From Clostridia bacterium (lineage in GTDB: Bacteria; Bacillota; Clostridia; Oscillospirales; Acutalibacteraceae): 64,000 bases of DNA. The notes beneath the pieces were generated by a model. The model worked only from the letters and a program-made list of their open reading frames with translations. It searched no databases and was not told where the DNA came from. Each line of letters starts with the position of its first letter. The first letter of the stretch is position 1. The translations under genes were made by a program, and so were the position numbers. Shown here piece by piece: positions 1 through 7,679 of the stretch. The DNA lies in assembly GCA_017521125.1 (NCBI GenBank), contig JAFXDV010000006.1, positions 1-64,000 of the forward strand. Direction: 5' to 3'.

Positions 1-87
1 GACAGTTTGAATATTTAATTTTGGCTGCTCAGATCAATGGATTTCTGACGCATATTTAGAATGATTCTCTCTCCTTTCTAAAATCGC

Positions 88-235
88 CGAAAAACCCTGT
101 TTTGACACCAATGCGTTCAATGGGGCAAACCAGCGAAAACCCTAGTGTTTATGCGGGTTTCAGGCGGTTTGCCCTATTATAACGCATTCCTCTATTCTTC
201 TCACAATTCCAGTTGCTTTCATATATAAATTCTCC
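88..235. repeat. Intergenic repeat, left copy
   Basis: A stretch of about 145 bp that recurs at 2882-3150. Conserved blocks include AAAACCCTGTTTTGACACC, GGGGCAAACCAG, AACCCTAGTGTTTATGCGG, CCTATTATA and TTGCTTTCATA. Read on the minus strand it contains a TATAAT box near 175-180, so it may carry a minus-strand promoter. The 87 bases to its left hold no gene I can support. No reading frame inside the repeat resembles a known protein. The two copies bracket the XRE and DUF262 genes. Confidence 0.8.
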
Positions 236-402
236 TTTAATTTCAAATCGTGATACTATTATTTGTTGTTTGTGGGAATTTATACTGACTTTAAAACTCA
301 ATTTTGAATTTATATTCTCTCAACTAACGAGAGGTGGAAATACAAATTATTTTTGCTATAATATAATCAGACCGGTCAAAAAACTTAAAAGGAGAAAAGT
401 TT

Positions 403-1461
403 ATGACATTTGGAAAAACTATAAAAGATTTGCGAATTAAAAATGATCTGACCCAAGAAAAACTTGCGGAGCTACTTAATATTTCACCACAAGCAGTCAG
501 CCGTTGGGAAACAAATTATGCTATGCCTGATATTTCGCTTTTACCGCCACTTGCTAATTTATTTAATGTAACAACCGACTTTTTACTTGGTATGGACACA
601 TATAAAAAAGACCTGCGAAAAGCGGAATTTGATGCAGCTTGTTTTGAATATTGGAAACACGATGATAAGGAAAAGAATTATCAAATTGCGGTAAAAGCCG
701 TTCAGGAATACCCCGGTAATATGGAATATACCGAATGGCTTGCCTCGGCAGAATATTATATGGCTTTTGAAAAGCGCGGAACGATAGACGAAAACAACGA
801 AGAAGAATTTAACCCTTTTCTTGATAGTGCGATTAAACATTACAAAATTGTTCTAGAAAACAATTCTTCGCAAAAATTTCACGATAGAGCACTTCACGGA
901 ATAGTTTTAGCCTATCACTGGAAAGGCGATTTAAAAACTGCTAAAAAATATGCTTTAACCGAAGAAGATGAAGACAAAAGAAATGAGTTGCTTGTTTGGT
1001 GTCTTGAGGGTATGGAAAAAAGAAAACATTGTCAAACACTTTCAGAACAAAAATTAATGCGTTTTATTTCTTCGCTTCAGCTTGGTTACAAAACATTAGA
1101 GGTTTGCAATGCTATTGAGCAAATTATATACATTCTTTTTCCCGATAAAAATTTTCAGTTCCACAACAACATATTAACCTATAATTTTATTGACAAAGCC
1201 TTTTTCCTATGCGGTGAAAAGAAATATGATGAAGTTATAAAAGAACTTGAAAAAGCCAGATACCACGCCGAACAGGATACAATATTTGTAAAACAAAACA
1301 GTTATCAATATACTGCGCCATTATTTAACTTGGTAAGCGGAGAAAAACCGATAAGTGACGCCACCGAAACACCGCTTGACGGCTTCAGAGCTGCACTCAC
1401 CAACAACCACTGCTTTAACCCAATTAGAGAACGAGAAGATTTTAAAGCGTTACTAAAATAA
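403..1461 (+). CDS. XRE-family helix-turn-helix regulator with helical C-terminal region
   Basis: A 352-residue protein. Residues 5-60 form a Cro/CI-type helix-turn-helix with the family hallmarks LTQEKLAELLNIS, QAVSRWE and MPDISLLPPLANLF. The remaining ~290 residues look alpha-helical and TPR-like, a layout common in Firmicute regulators whose C-terminal part senses a ligand or peptide; that role is inference. The ATG follows an AAAAGGAGAAAAG ribosome site, and TATAAT boxes lie at 357-367. A 16-bp hairpin follows the stop. Its partner is probably the DUF262 gene downstream on the same strand, whose promoter carries repeated GAATCT half-sites. A relic of a related HTH gene lies at 6193-6246. 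Confidence 0.88.
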   Translation: MTFGKTIKDLRIKNDLTQEKLAELLNISPQAVSRWETNYAMPDISLLPPLANLFNVTTDFLLGMDTYKKDLRKAEFDAACFEYWKHDDKEKNYQIAVKAVQEYPGNMEYTEWLASAEYYMAFEKRGTIDENNEEEFNPFLDSAIKHYKIVLENNSSQKFHDRALHGIVLAYHWKGDLKTAKKYALTEEDEDKRNELLVWCLEGMEKRKHCQTLSEQKLMRFISSLQLGYKTLEVCNAIEQIIYILFPDKNFQFHNNILTYNFIDKAFFLCGEKKYDEVIKELEKARYHAEQDTIFVKQNSYQYTAPLFNLVSGEKPISDATETPLDGFRAALTNNHCFNPIREREDFKALLK

Positions 1462-1470
1462 TATAAGAAC

Positions 1471-1506
1471 AACGCAAGCGGAGTGGAAATCCACTCCGCT
1501 TGCGTT
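1471..1506. terminator. 16-bp perfect hairpin after the XRE gene
   Basis: AACGCAAGCGGAGTGG pairs with CCACTCCGCTTGCGTT around an AAAT loop. The stem is very stable, but there is no clear T-tract, so it may be a terminator or an mRNA-stabilising structure. Confidence 0.65.
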
Positions 1507-1533
1507 ACATATGTGTTTGGTTTAATTTTTATC

Positions 1534-1611
1534 GAATCTTAAATATTTTATAGTCAACACTTAAGATTCTATTAGAATCTACTTGACTTTTTTGTTTTTT
1601 TGTGTTATAAT
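1534..1611 (+). promoter_or_regulatory. Promoter and likely operator of the DUF262 gene
   Basis: TTGACT at 1583-1588 and TATAAT at 1606-1611 are separated by an ideal 17 bp. Directly upstream the hexamer GAATCT/AGATTC occurs three times: GAATCTTAA at 1534-1542, TTAAGATTC at 1561-1569 and AGAATCT at 1574-1580. These form two overlapping palindromes, GAATCTTAA/TTAAGATTC and AGATTCTATTAGAATCT, that abut the -35 box. The layout suits a regulator site; the neighbouring XRE protein is the obvious candidate, which is inference. Confidence 0.7.
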
Positions 1612-1644
1612 ACAGATACAGATTAATAAAAAAGGAGCAATACT

Positions 1645-2826
1645 ATGTTAGAGCAAATGAGATTTTCCAACTCATCTATTCCTGTAACAACCGTACTTAA
1701 TGATATCAACACCGTGAACTTCGGTGGGCTTGACCTTCAGCCGTCTTATCAACGCGGATATGTTTGGAAAGATGATTTTAAGGACAAGTTAATCTATAGT
1801 GTTATTAAAAACTATCCTACGGGCAATATCAGTGTACGTGTTCTAAACACGCCAAACGCAAAAGGTGCTAGATCAGAAGTTGTTGATGGTCAGCAAAGAT
1901 TAACTACTATCCGTGATTTTGCGACCAACCAATACATAATTAAAAGTGAGTGGTCAAAGAAAATAATTGAAGTAATTAAAGATTATTATGAACAAGCCAA
2001 TGTTAAAGACGAAAGTGTTGATAAGCTTGTTAGAAAACTTTCGAATAAAGGCAACGTACGACTTAAATTTAGCGATTTGCCCACTATAATTCAAGGTAAT
2101 ATAGGTTCATATAATATTCCTATGACATACATCGCTGATGCTAGCGACCATCAAGTACGCGAATATTTCAGATTTCTGCAGAATCAAGAAAGGTTAAGAG
2201 CAGGCGAAATTATAAACTCTATGCCAGCAACAAATCTTGAGTATTTTCTCGAAAGTATTGCACACAAAAACCTTTTTCTCGATACAATCGGATTTGTAGA
2301 CAATCGTGCAGAATTTGACAAAATATTTTATAGCATTATAGGATTGTTTGACGGAAAAATTTCTTTCGGAACAACAGATAAATCGATTCAAGGTTATGCT
2401 GCTAAAGCTGACACACCTACATCGGGTTTAGATCGCACAAACACTATGGTTTCTCAAATTAACAGTATATTATCCATAGAAAAATCCGTATTAACTAATA
2501 CTAGAAAAAGGTTTCTTAAATACTTATTGCTGTTAGCTGGACTGAATTATGTTGATTTTAGCACAGATGCCGAAAACAAGCTAAAGCGCCTAAAAGAAAT
2601 TGATGATAAACTTTCGGTTTTCTTTTCTGCTAAAGCAAATGTTGTTGAAGAAGAATACGCTGGATATTCAAATGAAGTAATCGAAGAAATGCGGTTAATC
2701 GCCCTCTTAACCAAGGGGGGACATTCATTAGCCAGAGTTGAAAACAGAATGGAAATTCTAGCATATTATATAAACAACATCGCTACTAAGACCACACCCT
2801 CTGGGATTAGATTGATAGAAGAATAA
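1645..2826 (+). CDS. DUF262-domain protein (GmrSD N-terminal-like)
   Basis: A 393-residue protein with the DUF262 signature: a PSYQRGYVW motif near residues 33-41 and VDGQQRLTTI near 80-89. DUF262 has a ParB/sulfiredoxin-like fold. In GmrSD type IV restriction and several phage-defence proteins it acts as an NTP-dependent regulatory or nuclease module. The C-terminal DUF1524 HNH nuclease domain of GmrSD is not visible, so this is a DUF262-only protein. It has its own strong promoter and the ribosome site AAAGGAG. It sits with an XRE regulator between two copies of an intergenic repeat, as expected for a small accessory or defence cassette. Defence function is inference; the family call is firm. 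Confidence 0.85.
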   Translation: MLEQMRFSNSSIPVTTVLNDINTVNFGGLDLQPSYQRGYVWKDDFKDKLIYSVIKNYPTGNISVRVLNTPNAKGARSEVVDGQQRLTTIRDFATNQYIIKSEWSKKIIEVIKDYYEQANVKDESVDKLVRKLSNKGNVRLKFSDLPTIIQGNIGSYNIPMTYIADASDHQVREYFRFLQNQERLRAGEIINSMPATNLEYFLESIAHKNLFLDTIGFVDNRAEFDKIFYSIIGLFDGKISFGTTDKSIQGYAAKADTPTSGLDRTNTMVSQINSILSIEKSVLTNTRKRFLKYLLLLAGLNYVDFSTDAENKLKRLKEIDDKLSVFFSAKANVVEEEYAGYSNEVIEEMRLIALLTKGGHSLARVENRMEILAYYINNIATKTTPSGIRLIEE

Positions 2827-2841
2827 ACTAAAGCATTAAAC

Positions 2842-2877
2842 AAAAGCGAGGTGAATTTCACCTCGCTTTTGCTATGT
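2842..2877. terminator. Shared AGCGAGGTGAA terminator hairpin, copy 1
   Basis: AAAAGCGAGGTGAA pairs with TTCACCTCGCTTTT just after the DUF262 stop. Near-identical hairpins occur at 7575, 8629 and 13860. This copy and the one at 7575 also share the following GCTATGT. Confidence 0.85.
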
Positions 2878-2881
2878 ATAA

Positions 2882-3150
2882 AAACCGCCCAAAACCCTGT
2901 TTTGACACCAATGCGTCGGGTGGGGCAAACCAGTGAAAACCCTAGTGTTTATGCGGTTTTTTCGACTTTTGTCCTATTATACCACATTCCTCGATTCTTC
3001 TCACCTTTCCTCTTGCGGTGCCCGACTCTGCGCTCACTCCTATCGTGGCGCAATCGTCGACCGCGGCGCTTCCTTACGCTCGCTGCATCTCACACTGTGA
3101 GCGCTCGCGACGTCACCTGTTGCTTTCATAATATATAATAATCTCCTTGC
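2882..3150. repeat. Intergenic repeat, right copy, interrupted by an insertion
   Basis: Second copy of the element at 88-235. Conserved blocks appear in the same order (AAAACCCTGTTTTGACACC, GGGGCAAACCAG, AACCCTAGTGTTTATGCGG, CCTATTATA, TTGCTTTCATA), with a 107-bp GC-rich segment inserted near its right end. A 95-codon reading frame through it has no protein-like features and is not a gene. The remaining bases to 3250 are A+T-rich and featureless to me. Confidence 0.8.
3017..3123. repeat. GC-rich palindromic insertion, MITE- or REP-like
   Basis: Compared with the left repeat copy, 107 bp are extra here. The insertion is bounded by TTGC at 3013-3016 and 3120-3123, where the left copy has one TTGC, consistent with a 4-bp duplication. 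It contains the inverted pair GCGCTCAC (3030-3037) and GTGAGCGC (3097-3104), with GGTG and CACC near its ends. It is strikingly GC-rich against A+T-rich surroundings and encodes nothing. I infer a small non-autonomous repeat. Confidence 0.6.
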
Positions 3151-3250
3151 TTTACAAAGCCCAACTGTTAGCATCTGTAAAACAAGGAGAGTTATACTGT
3201 TTGCAATTTTGTTTTTTGTAATTTGAATATGTTTTCAAATTATATTATTT

Positions 3251-3768
3251 TTAGAATTCATCATAAAATACGACCTCATTCATAGGGCGAAACTGATGAT
3301 GCAAATCAAGTGGCTTTACATCATCTGAAGGATATCCCATCACAAGCAGTGCAACAGGCTCAACGTTTTCGGGAATATTAAAGCTTCCGCGCATGGCAGC
3401 AGGATCAAAATGCATTACCCAACAGGTCCGATACCTTCATTTTTACATGCTAACATCATATGGGTTGTTACAATGACAGCATCCACAGAAGAGGAAAGGG
3501 CTCCATCATATTTTCTTATCCAGCTTTCCTTCCTATTATGACATACAAGCATTGCCGTTGGTGCATTAAAGTGGCACTTGGTGCAATTTTTAAGCTTGGC
3601 AATCGACTCATCAGTATTAAGCACAAGAATCCTTTGTGGCTGATAATTGCAGCCTGTAGGCGCCTTGTGTCCTGCCTCAAGAATTTTATCGATCGCCTCT
3701 TGTGGCAGATGCTCAGGCTTAAATTTTCTTACTGAATATCGTTCGGTAATAAGTTTTTCAAAATCCAC
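3251..3768 (-). pseudogene. Nitroreductase-family gene with a frameshift
   Basis: From the GTG at 3768 the frame encodes a nitroreductase (FMN-dependent NAD(P)H oxidoreductase) N-terminus: ITERYSVRKF, then HKAPTGCNYQPQRI. It stops after GIGPVG at 3415. In the next frame the expected C-terminus follows at once: WVMHFDPAAMRGSFNIPEN, then VALLVMGYPSDD, ending at the TAA at 3251-3253. Restoring one base near 3425-3429 would give GIGTCWVMHF, matching the family. So one base has been lost, by mutation or sequencing error; the rest of the gene is intact. It lies downstream of ktrA on the same strand with its own GGGAGAG ribosome site. Confidence 0.88.
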
Positions 3769-3868
3769 TGCTATCTCTCCCTAGGTTTGCATTTAACAAT
3801 CACTTTTTGTGATATCAGTTACACAAGCTTATCCTTTTGACTATACGTTTCAACAGGGCACCTCTAAA

Positions 3869-4519
3869 TTATTTCAATTTTTTCAGTTTTAAAGTATTGG
3901 CAATAACAATAAGCTGCATTCCTTTTTCAAGCGGGAGCGCAGGATCAACCGTTGTGTTAATCTTATCATCGTTTCGTATTGCAACCACGTTAATAGAATA
4001 TTTTTTACGAAGGCTCAGTTCTATAAGCGTTTTACCAACCCATTCATCTCTTACGTCAATTTCCACCATAGACACTTCATCGGAAAGCTCTATCATTTCC
4101 GAAAAACCTGATGTAAGAAGGTTTTTAGCAAGTCTTGTTCCCGATTCTTTTTCGGGGAAAATCACTCTGTCGGCACCTACACGGCTTAAAATCTTTTGGT
4201 GCATTTCATTGCCGCATTTAACGATAACGATAGGCACACCCGCTTCCTTACAGAGTGTTACAGCCATAACGCTTGCTTCAAGATTACTTGCCATCGCAAC
4301 GATAACAACGTCAATATTGGATATACCAAGTCTTTTTATTGTCTCCGGCTCGGTAATATCGGCGCATTTGCATACGGGGATTGTTTCAATTGCGTTGTTA
4401 ACAGTGTTTTGGTTTATATCAATAGCCAAAACCTCTGCACCGTTATTTACAAGCTCTTTTGCAACAGCTTTTCCGTATCTGCCGAGACCTAATACGGCAT
4501 AGGTTTTATTGATGCTCAT
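3869..4519 (-). CDS. ktrA: Potassium uptake regulatory subunit KtrA/TrkA family
   Basis: A 216-residue cytoplasmic RCK protein. It begins with a Rossmann nucleotide-binding site (VLGLGRYGKAVAKEL), continues through the RCK_N fold with DVVIVAMASNLEAS, and ends in a TrkA_C domain from about residue 135 (VSMVEIDVRDEWVGKTLIEL). KtrA rings bind ATP/ADP, and c-di-AMP in Firmicutes, and gate the KtrB channel. It lies 15 bp downstream of the KtrB gene and is surely co-transcribed with it. Length is typical. Confidence 0.93.
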   Translation of the reverse strand: MSINKTYAVLGLGRYGKAVAKELVNNGAEVLAIDINQNTVNNAIETIPVCKCADITEPETIKRLGISNIDVVIVAMASNLEASVMAVTLCKEAGVPIVIVKCGNEMHQKILSRVGADRVIFPEKESGTRLAKNLLTSGFSEMIELSDEVSMVEIDVRDEWVGKTLIELSLRKKYSINVVAIRNDDKINTTVDPALPLEKGMQLIVIANTLKLKKLK

Positions 4520-4534
4520 AATAATTATCCCTTC

Positions 4535-5893
4535 TTATCCCACACTGATTTCTTCGATGGGGTTTCTTATGATATTCTGATTATCTTTGCTACGCTTAAA
4601 TGCAACGGCCAGCGATATAGGACCTACTCTGCCAAGGTACATTGTTGCGATGATTATAAGTTTACCTGCACTACCGAGAGATGCCGTAAGATTTCTTGTA
4701 AGACCTACAGTCGCAGTAGCACTAACCGTTTCATAAACAATATCCAGTGCATTTGCATCCGTTGTCGCAGAAAGCAGAACCGTTGAAGCAAACATAATAA
4801 TAAAGGACATACAGGTAACGGCAACCGCTTTGCTGACCGCCTGTTTTGTGAGTCTTCTGCCAAACACCTCGGTATCCTCTTTATTACGAATAGAGGCAAT
4901 CGCTGCCACAATAATAACAGCAAATGTAACCGTTTTGATGCCTCCGGCTGTGCCAACAGGTGAACCGCCGATAAACATCAAAAGCAAACATACAATAGCG
5001 CTTGCATTAGTGAGGCTTTCCTGTGGCACTGTTGCAAAGCCTGCGGTTCTCGTTGTAACCGACTGAAACAAGGAGACTTCCATTTTTTGAAGCAAGGTGT
5101 AATCCTTAATTGTTTGCGGATTGTTATATTCAAACGCAAAAATGAAGGCGGCACCCACAAAAATCAAAATTAAGGTTGCTGTGATAGCGATTTTACTGTG
5201 CAGGGTAAGATCTCTGAAAAATTTCACTTTCTTCGTTCGTGCATTTTTAAGTACCCTAAGTACATCCCACCAAACGATATAACCGATACCGCCCAAGATA
5301 ATTAAAGCACATGTAACAATATTGATAACAGGATTAAGTGCATAATCGCAAAGGCTGTTTTCGGCAATGATATCAATACCCGCATTGCAAAAAGCAGAAA
5401 CAGAAGTAAACGCCGATATCCATATTCCTTTTGCACCGAACTCAGGTATAAAAACCGTCATATAAAGCAGAGCGCCGATACCTTCAATAATGAGCGTTCC
5501 TGCCACAACTCTTTTTACGAACCGAACAAGTCCCGACAGCGAATTCAGATTTAATGCATCTTGCAAGAGCAGTCTGTCACCGATCCCCATTTTCTTGTGA
5601 AGAAGTATCGTCAGCCCTGACATAATGGTGATAACACCAAGACCACCGATCTGAATCAGTATCAATATCACCACTTGTCCGAAAACACTCCAAGAGGTAA
5701 CGGTCGGCGTTACTACCAAGCCAGTAACACAAGTGGAGGTCGTTGCGGTGAAAAGCGCATCTAGGAAAGGCTTTGCCTTTCCATCAGCTGAACTTATGGG
5801 AAGGGAAAGCAATACTGCGCCTATCAATATTGCTGTCAAAAAGCTCAACAATATGATATGTGTTGTAGATACCGGAGGCCGTTGTTTTTTCAT
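4535..5893 (-). CDS. ktrB: Potassium uptake membrane subunit KtrB/TrkH family
   Basis: A 452-residue membrane protein that moves K+ (with Na+) across the cytoplasmic membrane. The four pore-loop filters of the family are visible: TSTCVTGL, SAFCNAGI, TRTAGF and SATATVGLT, each followed by a hydrophobic helix. I start at the ATG at 5893 (MKKQRPPVSTTH). An upstream ATG at 6175 would add 94 residues rich in N, Q and Y with no family similarity, and a 17-bp-spaced TTGACT/TATAAT promoter lies inside that extension. The leader between this promoter and the ATG holds a strong hairpin. KtrA follows downstream. Confidence 0.93.
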   Translation of the reverse strand: MKKQRPPVSTTHIILLSFLTAILIGAVLLSLPISSADGKAKPFLDALFTATTSTCVTGLVVTPTVTSWSVFGQVVILILIQIGGLGVITIMSGLTILLHKKMGIGDRLLLQDALNLNSLSGLVRFVKRVVAGTLIIEGIGALLYMTVFIPEFGAKGIWISAFTSVSAFCNAGIDIIAENSLCDYALNPVINIVTCALIILGGIGYIVWWDVLRVLKNARTKKVKFFRDLTLHSKIAITATLILIFVGAAFIFAFEYNNPQTIKDYTLLQKMEVSLFQSVTTRTAGFATVPQESLTNASAIVCLLLMFIGGSPVGTAGGIKTVTFAVIIVAAIASIRNKEDTEVFGRRLTKQAVSKAVAVTCMSFIIMFASTVLLSATTDANALDIVYETVSATATVGLTRNLTASLGSAGKLIIIATMYLGRVGPISLAVAFKRSKDNQNIIRNPIEEISVG

Positions 5894-5928
5894 AAATTCA
5901 TCATACACCCTAAATTTACTGTTATAAA

Positions 5929-6018
5929 ACCAAAAGGAACCAACTTTCTCTGCAGATAACTGGTTCCTTTTACAATTATTGTTTAATTTATTATAACATA
6001 CTCCATTATTATAGTCAA
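5929..6018 (-). promoter_or_regulatory. ktrB promoter and leader hairpin
   Basis: On the minus strand, TTGACT (6013-6018) and TATAAT (5990-5995) are 17 bp apart. About 20 nt into the transcript an inverted repeat AAAGGAACCA ... TGGTTCCTTTT spans roughly 5932-5974, ending in a U-rich stretch. It has the form of an intrinsic terminator or attenuator ahead of ktrB. I could not match it to the c-di-AMP (ydaO) riboswitch consensus. Confidence 0.65.
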
Positions 6019-6192
6019 GTTTTTGTAGAATCTTATAAACATATCCGGCATCATAATATGTAGGATACTCTTCACTTTGTTGATTTGATAACACTGTTAT
6101 TATCGGTAAGCTTTGGAGATTTATACTGTTTGTATTTGGTTCTTTTTTCGTTTGTTGAAGAGGTATTGTTATCAATCGTGTCTTTTGTTCCT

Positions 6193-6246
6193 ATGCCTTC
6201 TATTTCACTTTTACCGCTATTTGCTAATTAAGTTAATGTAACGATA
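6193..6246 (+). pseudogene. Relic of an XRE-family regulator gene
   Basis: About 52 bases align without gaps, with roughly seven mismatches, to bases 523-576 inside the intact XRE gene, the part encoding MPDISLLPPLANLFNV. Here the frame reads MPSISLLPLFAN followed by a stop, so it is a dead fragment. Nothing recognisable of the rest remains on either side. The other bases between the ktrB promoter and the next gene hold only the promoter of that gene. Confidence 0.7.
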
Positions 6247-6251
6247 TAATG

Positions 6252-6280
6252 TTGATTTAAGAGGAAAAAAATGCTATAAT
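6252..6280 (+). promoter_or_regulatory. Promoter of the AspT-like gene
   Basis: TTGATT at 6252-6257 and TATAAT at 6275-6280 with 17 bp between them, about 36 bp before the start codon. Confidence 0.7.
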
Positions 6281-6316
6281 TTTTGAAAAATATTTGTAGC
6301 ACAAGGAGAATAGGAT

Positions 6317-7522
6317 ATGTTCACATTTACCGCATCTACCGGCGTTGCCTTTATGATGCTTTGCTTGTTTGCCGTGATTGCTTTGGGTTACCTTATCGGA
6401 CGTATCACCATTAAGGGCATCAATCTGGGTACTGCCGGCGTTTTCATCATTGCCCTGTTGTTCGGCTGCGTCTTCTACAAGGACTTGGCCTCTGCCCTCA
6501 CCGTGAAAGAACAGACCTTTGTCAGCGAAGCTCTGAAGATCGTCGAGAATCTGGGTCTTATGTTCTTCGTCACCGCCGTTGGCTTTATCGCAGGCCCCGG
6601 TTTTGTGTCCAACTTTAAAAAGAATTTCAAGTCCTATATACTTTTAGGACTAGTAATTATCGTATCCGGAGGCCTAACCTGCATGGGCTGCATCCTGGTG
6701 GGCAGAAACTTTACCGACCTCGCCAACGATGAGCTAACCGCCATGATGTCCGGCATATTCTCCGGCGCCCTCACCTCCACTCCTGCCTTCTCCGCCGCCA
6801 AGGGAACTGTGGCAGCAGAGCTTGTGGATCATGTTTCCACAGGCTACGGAATTGCATATCTGTTTGGTGTGGTTGGTGTCGTGTTGTTTGTGCAACTGCT
6901 GCCCAAACTGATGCGTGTGGATGTAGAAGAGGAGCGCCGCAAGATCATCGCTGCCGACACAGGTGCGAAAAAGATTTATGAAGGCAAACTCATTGATATG
7001 GACGATTTCGGTTTTATGCCCTTTGCTCTGGCTGTACTGCTCGGTATTGCCGTCGGAAGCCTAAAACTCGGCAACTTTTCTCTGACCACCACGGGAGGAT
7101 GCTTGCTCTCCGGACTGTTGTTTGGTCATTTCTCCCACATTGGTTCTGTGAATATTATGCCCAAGGTTACGGTCCTCAAGTCCTTGCGAGAGTTGGGGTT
7201 GGTATTCTTCCTTATGGGTGCGGGCTTTTCCGGTGGATCCCGCTTTATTGAGTTGTTCCAGCCTGTATACTTCCTGTATGGTATGATTATGACTCTTGCG
7301 CCTATGATCATCGGCTTTTTGATGGCAAAATTTTTACTGAAGCTACCCCTGTTTAACAACCTAGGCTCCATCACCGGAGGTATGACCTCTACACCCGCAC
7401 TGGGCACACTGATCCACGTAACCGGTACCGAGGCCGTCGCAACCGCCTATGCGGCCACTTATCCCATCGCCCTGATTTCTGTGGTACTGGTAAACCAACT
7501 GCTAATTATCTTTTTCTCCTAA
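6317..7522 (+). CDS. AspT/YidE-family (Asp-Al_Ex) membrane transporter
   Basis: A 401-residue integral membrane protein with the internal duplication of the aspartate:alanine exchanger family. Each half carries the signature loop: GALTSTPAFSAA near residue 157 and GGMTSTPALGTL near residue 355. Family members with two central RCK (TrkA_C) domains run to about 550 residues; here only a short hydrophilic linker (EEERRKIIAADTGAKKIYEG) separates the halves. The start is set by AAGGAG about ten bases upstream. The gene is visibly richer in G and C (CTG, GCC, TCC, ATC codons) than its neighbours and stands alone, which suggests acquisition. The substrate is unknown; small carboxylates are the family precedent. 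Confidence 0.85.
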   Translation: MFTFTASTGVAFMMLCLFAVIALGYLIGRITIKGINLGTAGVFIIALLFGCVFYKDLASALTVKEQTFVSEALKIVENLGLMFFVTAVGFIAGPGFVSNFKKNFKSYILLGLVIIVSGGLTCMGCILVGRNFTDLANDELTAMMSGIFSGALTSTPAFSAAKGTVAAELVDHVSTGYGIAYLFGVVGVVLFVQLLPKLMRVDVEEERRKIIAADTGAKKIYEGKLIDMDDFGFMPFALAVLLGIAVGSLKLGNFSLTTTGGCLLSGLLFGHFSHIGSVNIMPKVTVLKSLRELGLVFFLMGAGFSGGSRFIELFQPVYFLYGMIMTLAPMIIGFLMAKFLLKLPLFNNLGSITGGMTSTPALGTLIHVTGTEAVATAYAATYPIALISVVLVNQLLIIFFS

Positions 7523-7574
7523 TCGAAAGATAGGAGTATATATGGTCTATTCCATCAACTCTTAAATACCATAA

Positions 7575-7610
7575 AAAAGCGAGGCGAATTTCACCTCGCT
7601 TTTGCTATGT
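7575..7610. terminator. Shared AGCGAGG hairpin, copy 2
   Basis: Same hairpin as at 2842 with one base change (GAGGCGAA). It also shares the trailing GCTATGT with that copy. It follows the AspT-like gene. Confidence 0.85.
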
Positions 7611-7617
7611 TAAAGTA

Positions 7618-7646
7618 TTGCGTTTATCCTTTGATAGTGGTATAAT
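7618..7646 (+). promoter_or_regulatory. Promoter of the band-7 gene
   Basis: TTGCGT at 7618-7623 and TATAAT at 7641-7646, spacer 17 bp. Confidence 0.65.
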
Positions 7647-7679
7647 AAAATTGTAATTTATTCAAAAGGAGAATGAAAA

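Noticed and set aside
213-440. 75-codon frame before the XRE gene
   Set aside because: It overlaps the XRE start and promoter in another frame, is low in complexity and has no ribosome site.
2851-3138. 95-codon reading frame downstream of the DUF262 gene
   Set aside because: It runs through the shared terminator hairpin, the intergenic repeat and the GC-rich insertion, and has no ribosome site or protein-like pattern.
3837-4502. 221-codon plus-strand frame opposite ktrA
   Set aside because: It is an exact antisense shadow of ktrA, which has clear RCK motifs.
4705-5160. Antisense and alternate-frame frames within ktrB
   Set aside because: They are out-of-frame shadows with no start signals.
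5929-5995. c-di-AMP (ydaO) riboswitch ahead of ktrB
   Set aside because: The leader is too short and lacks the conserved ydaO core; only one simple hairpin is seen.
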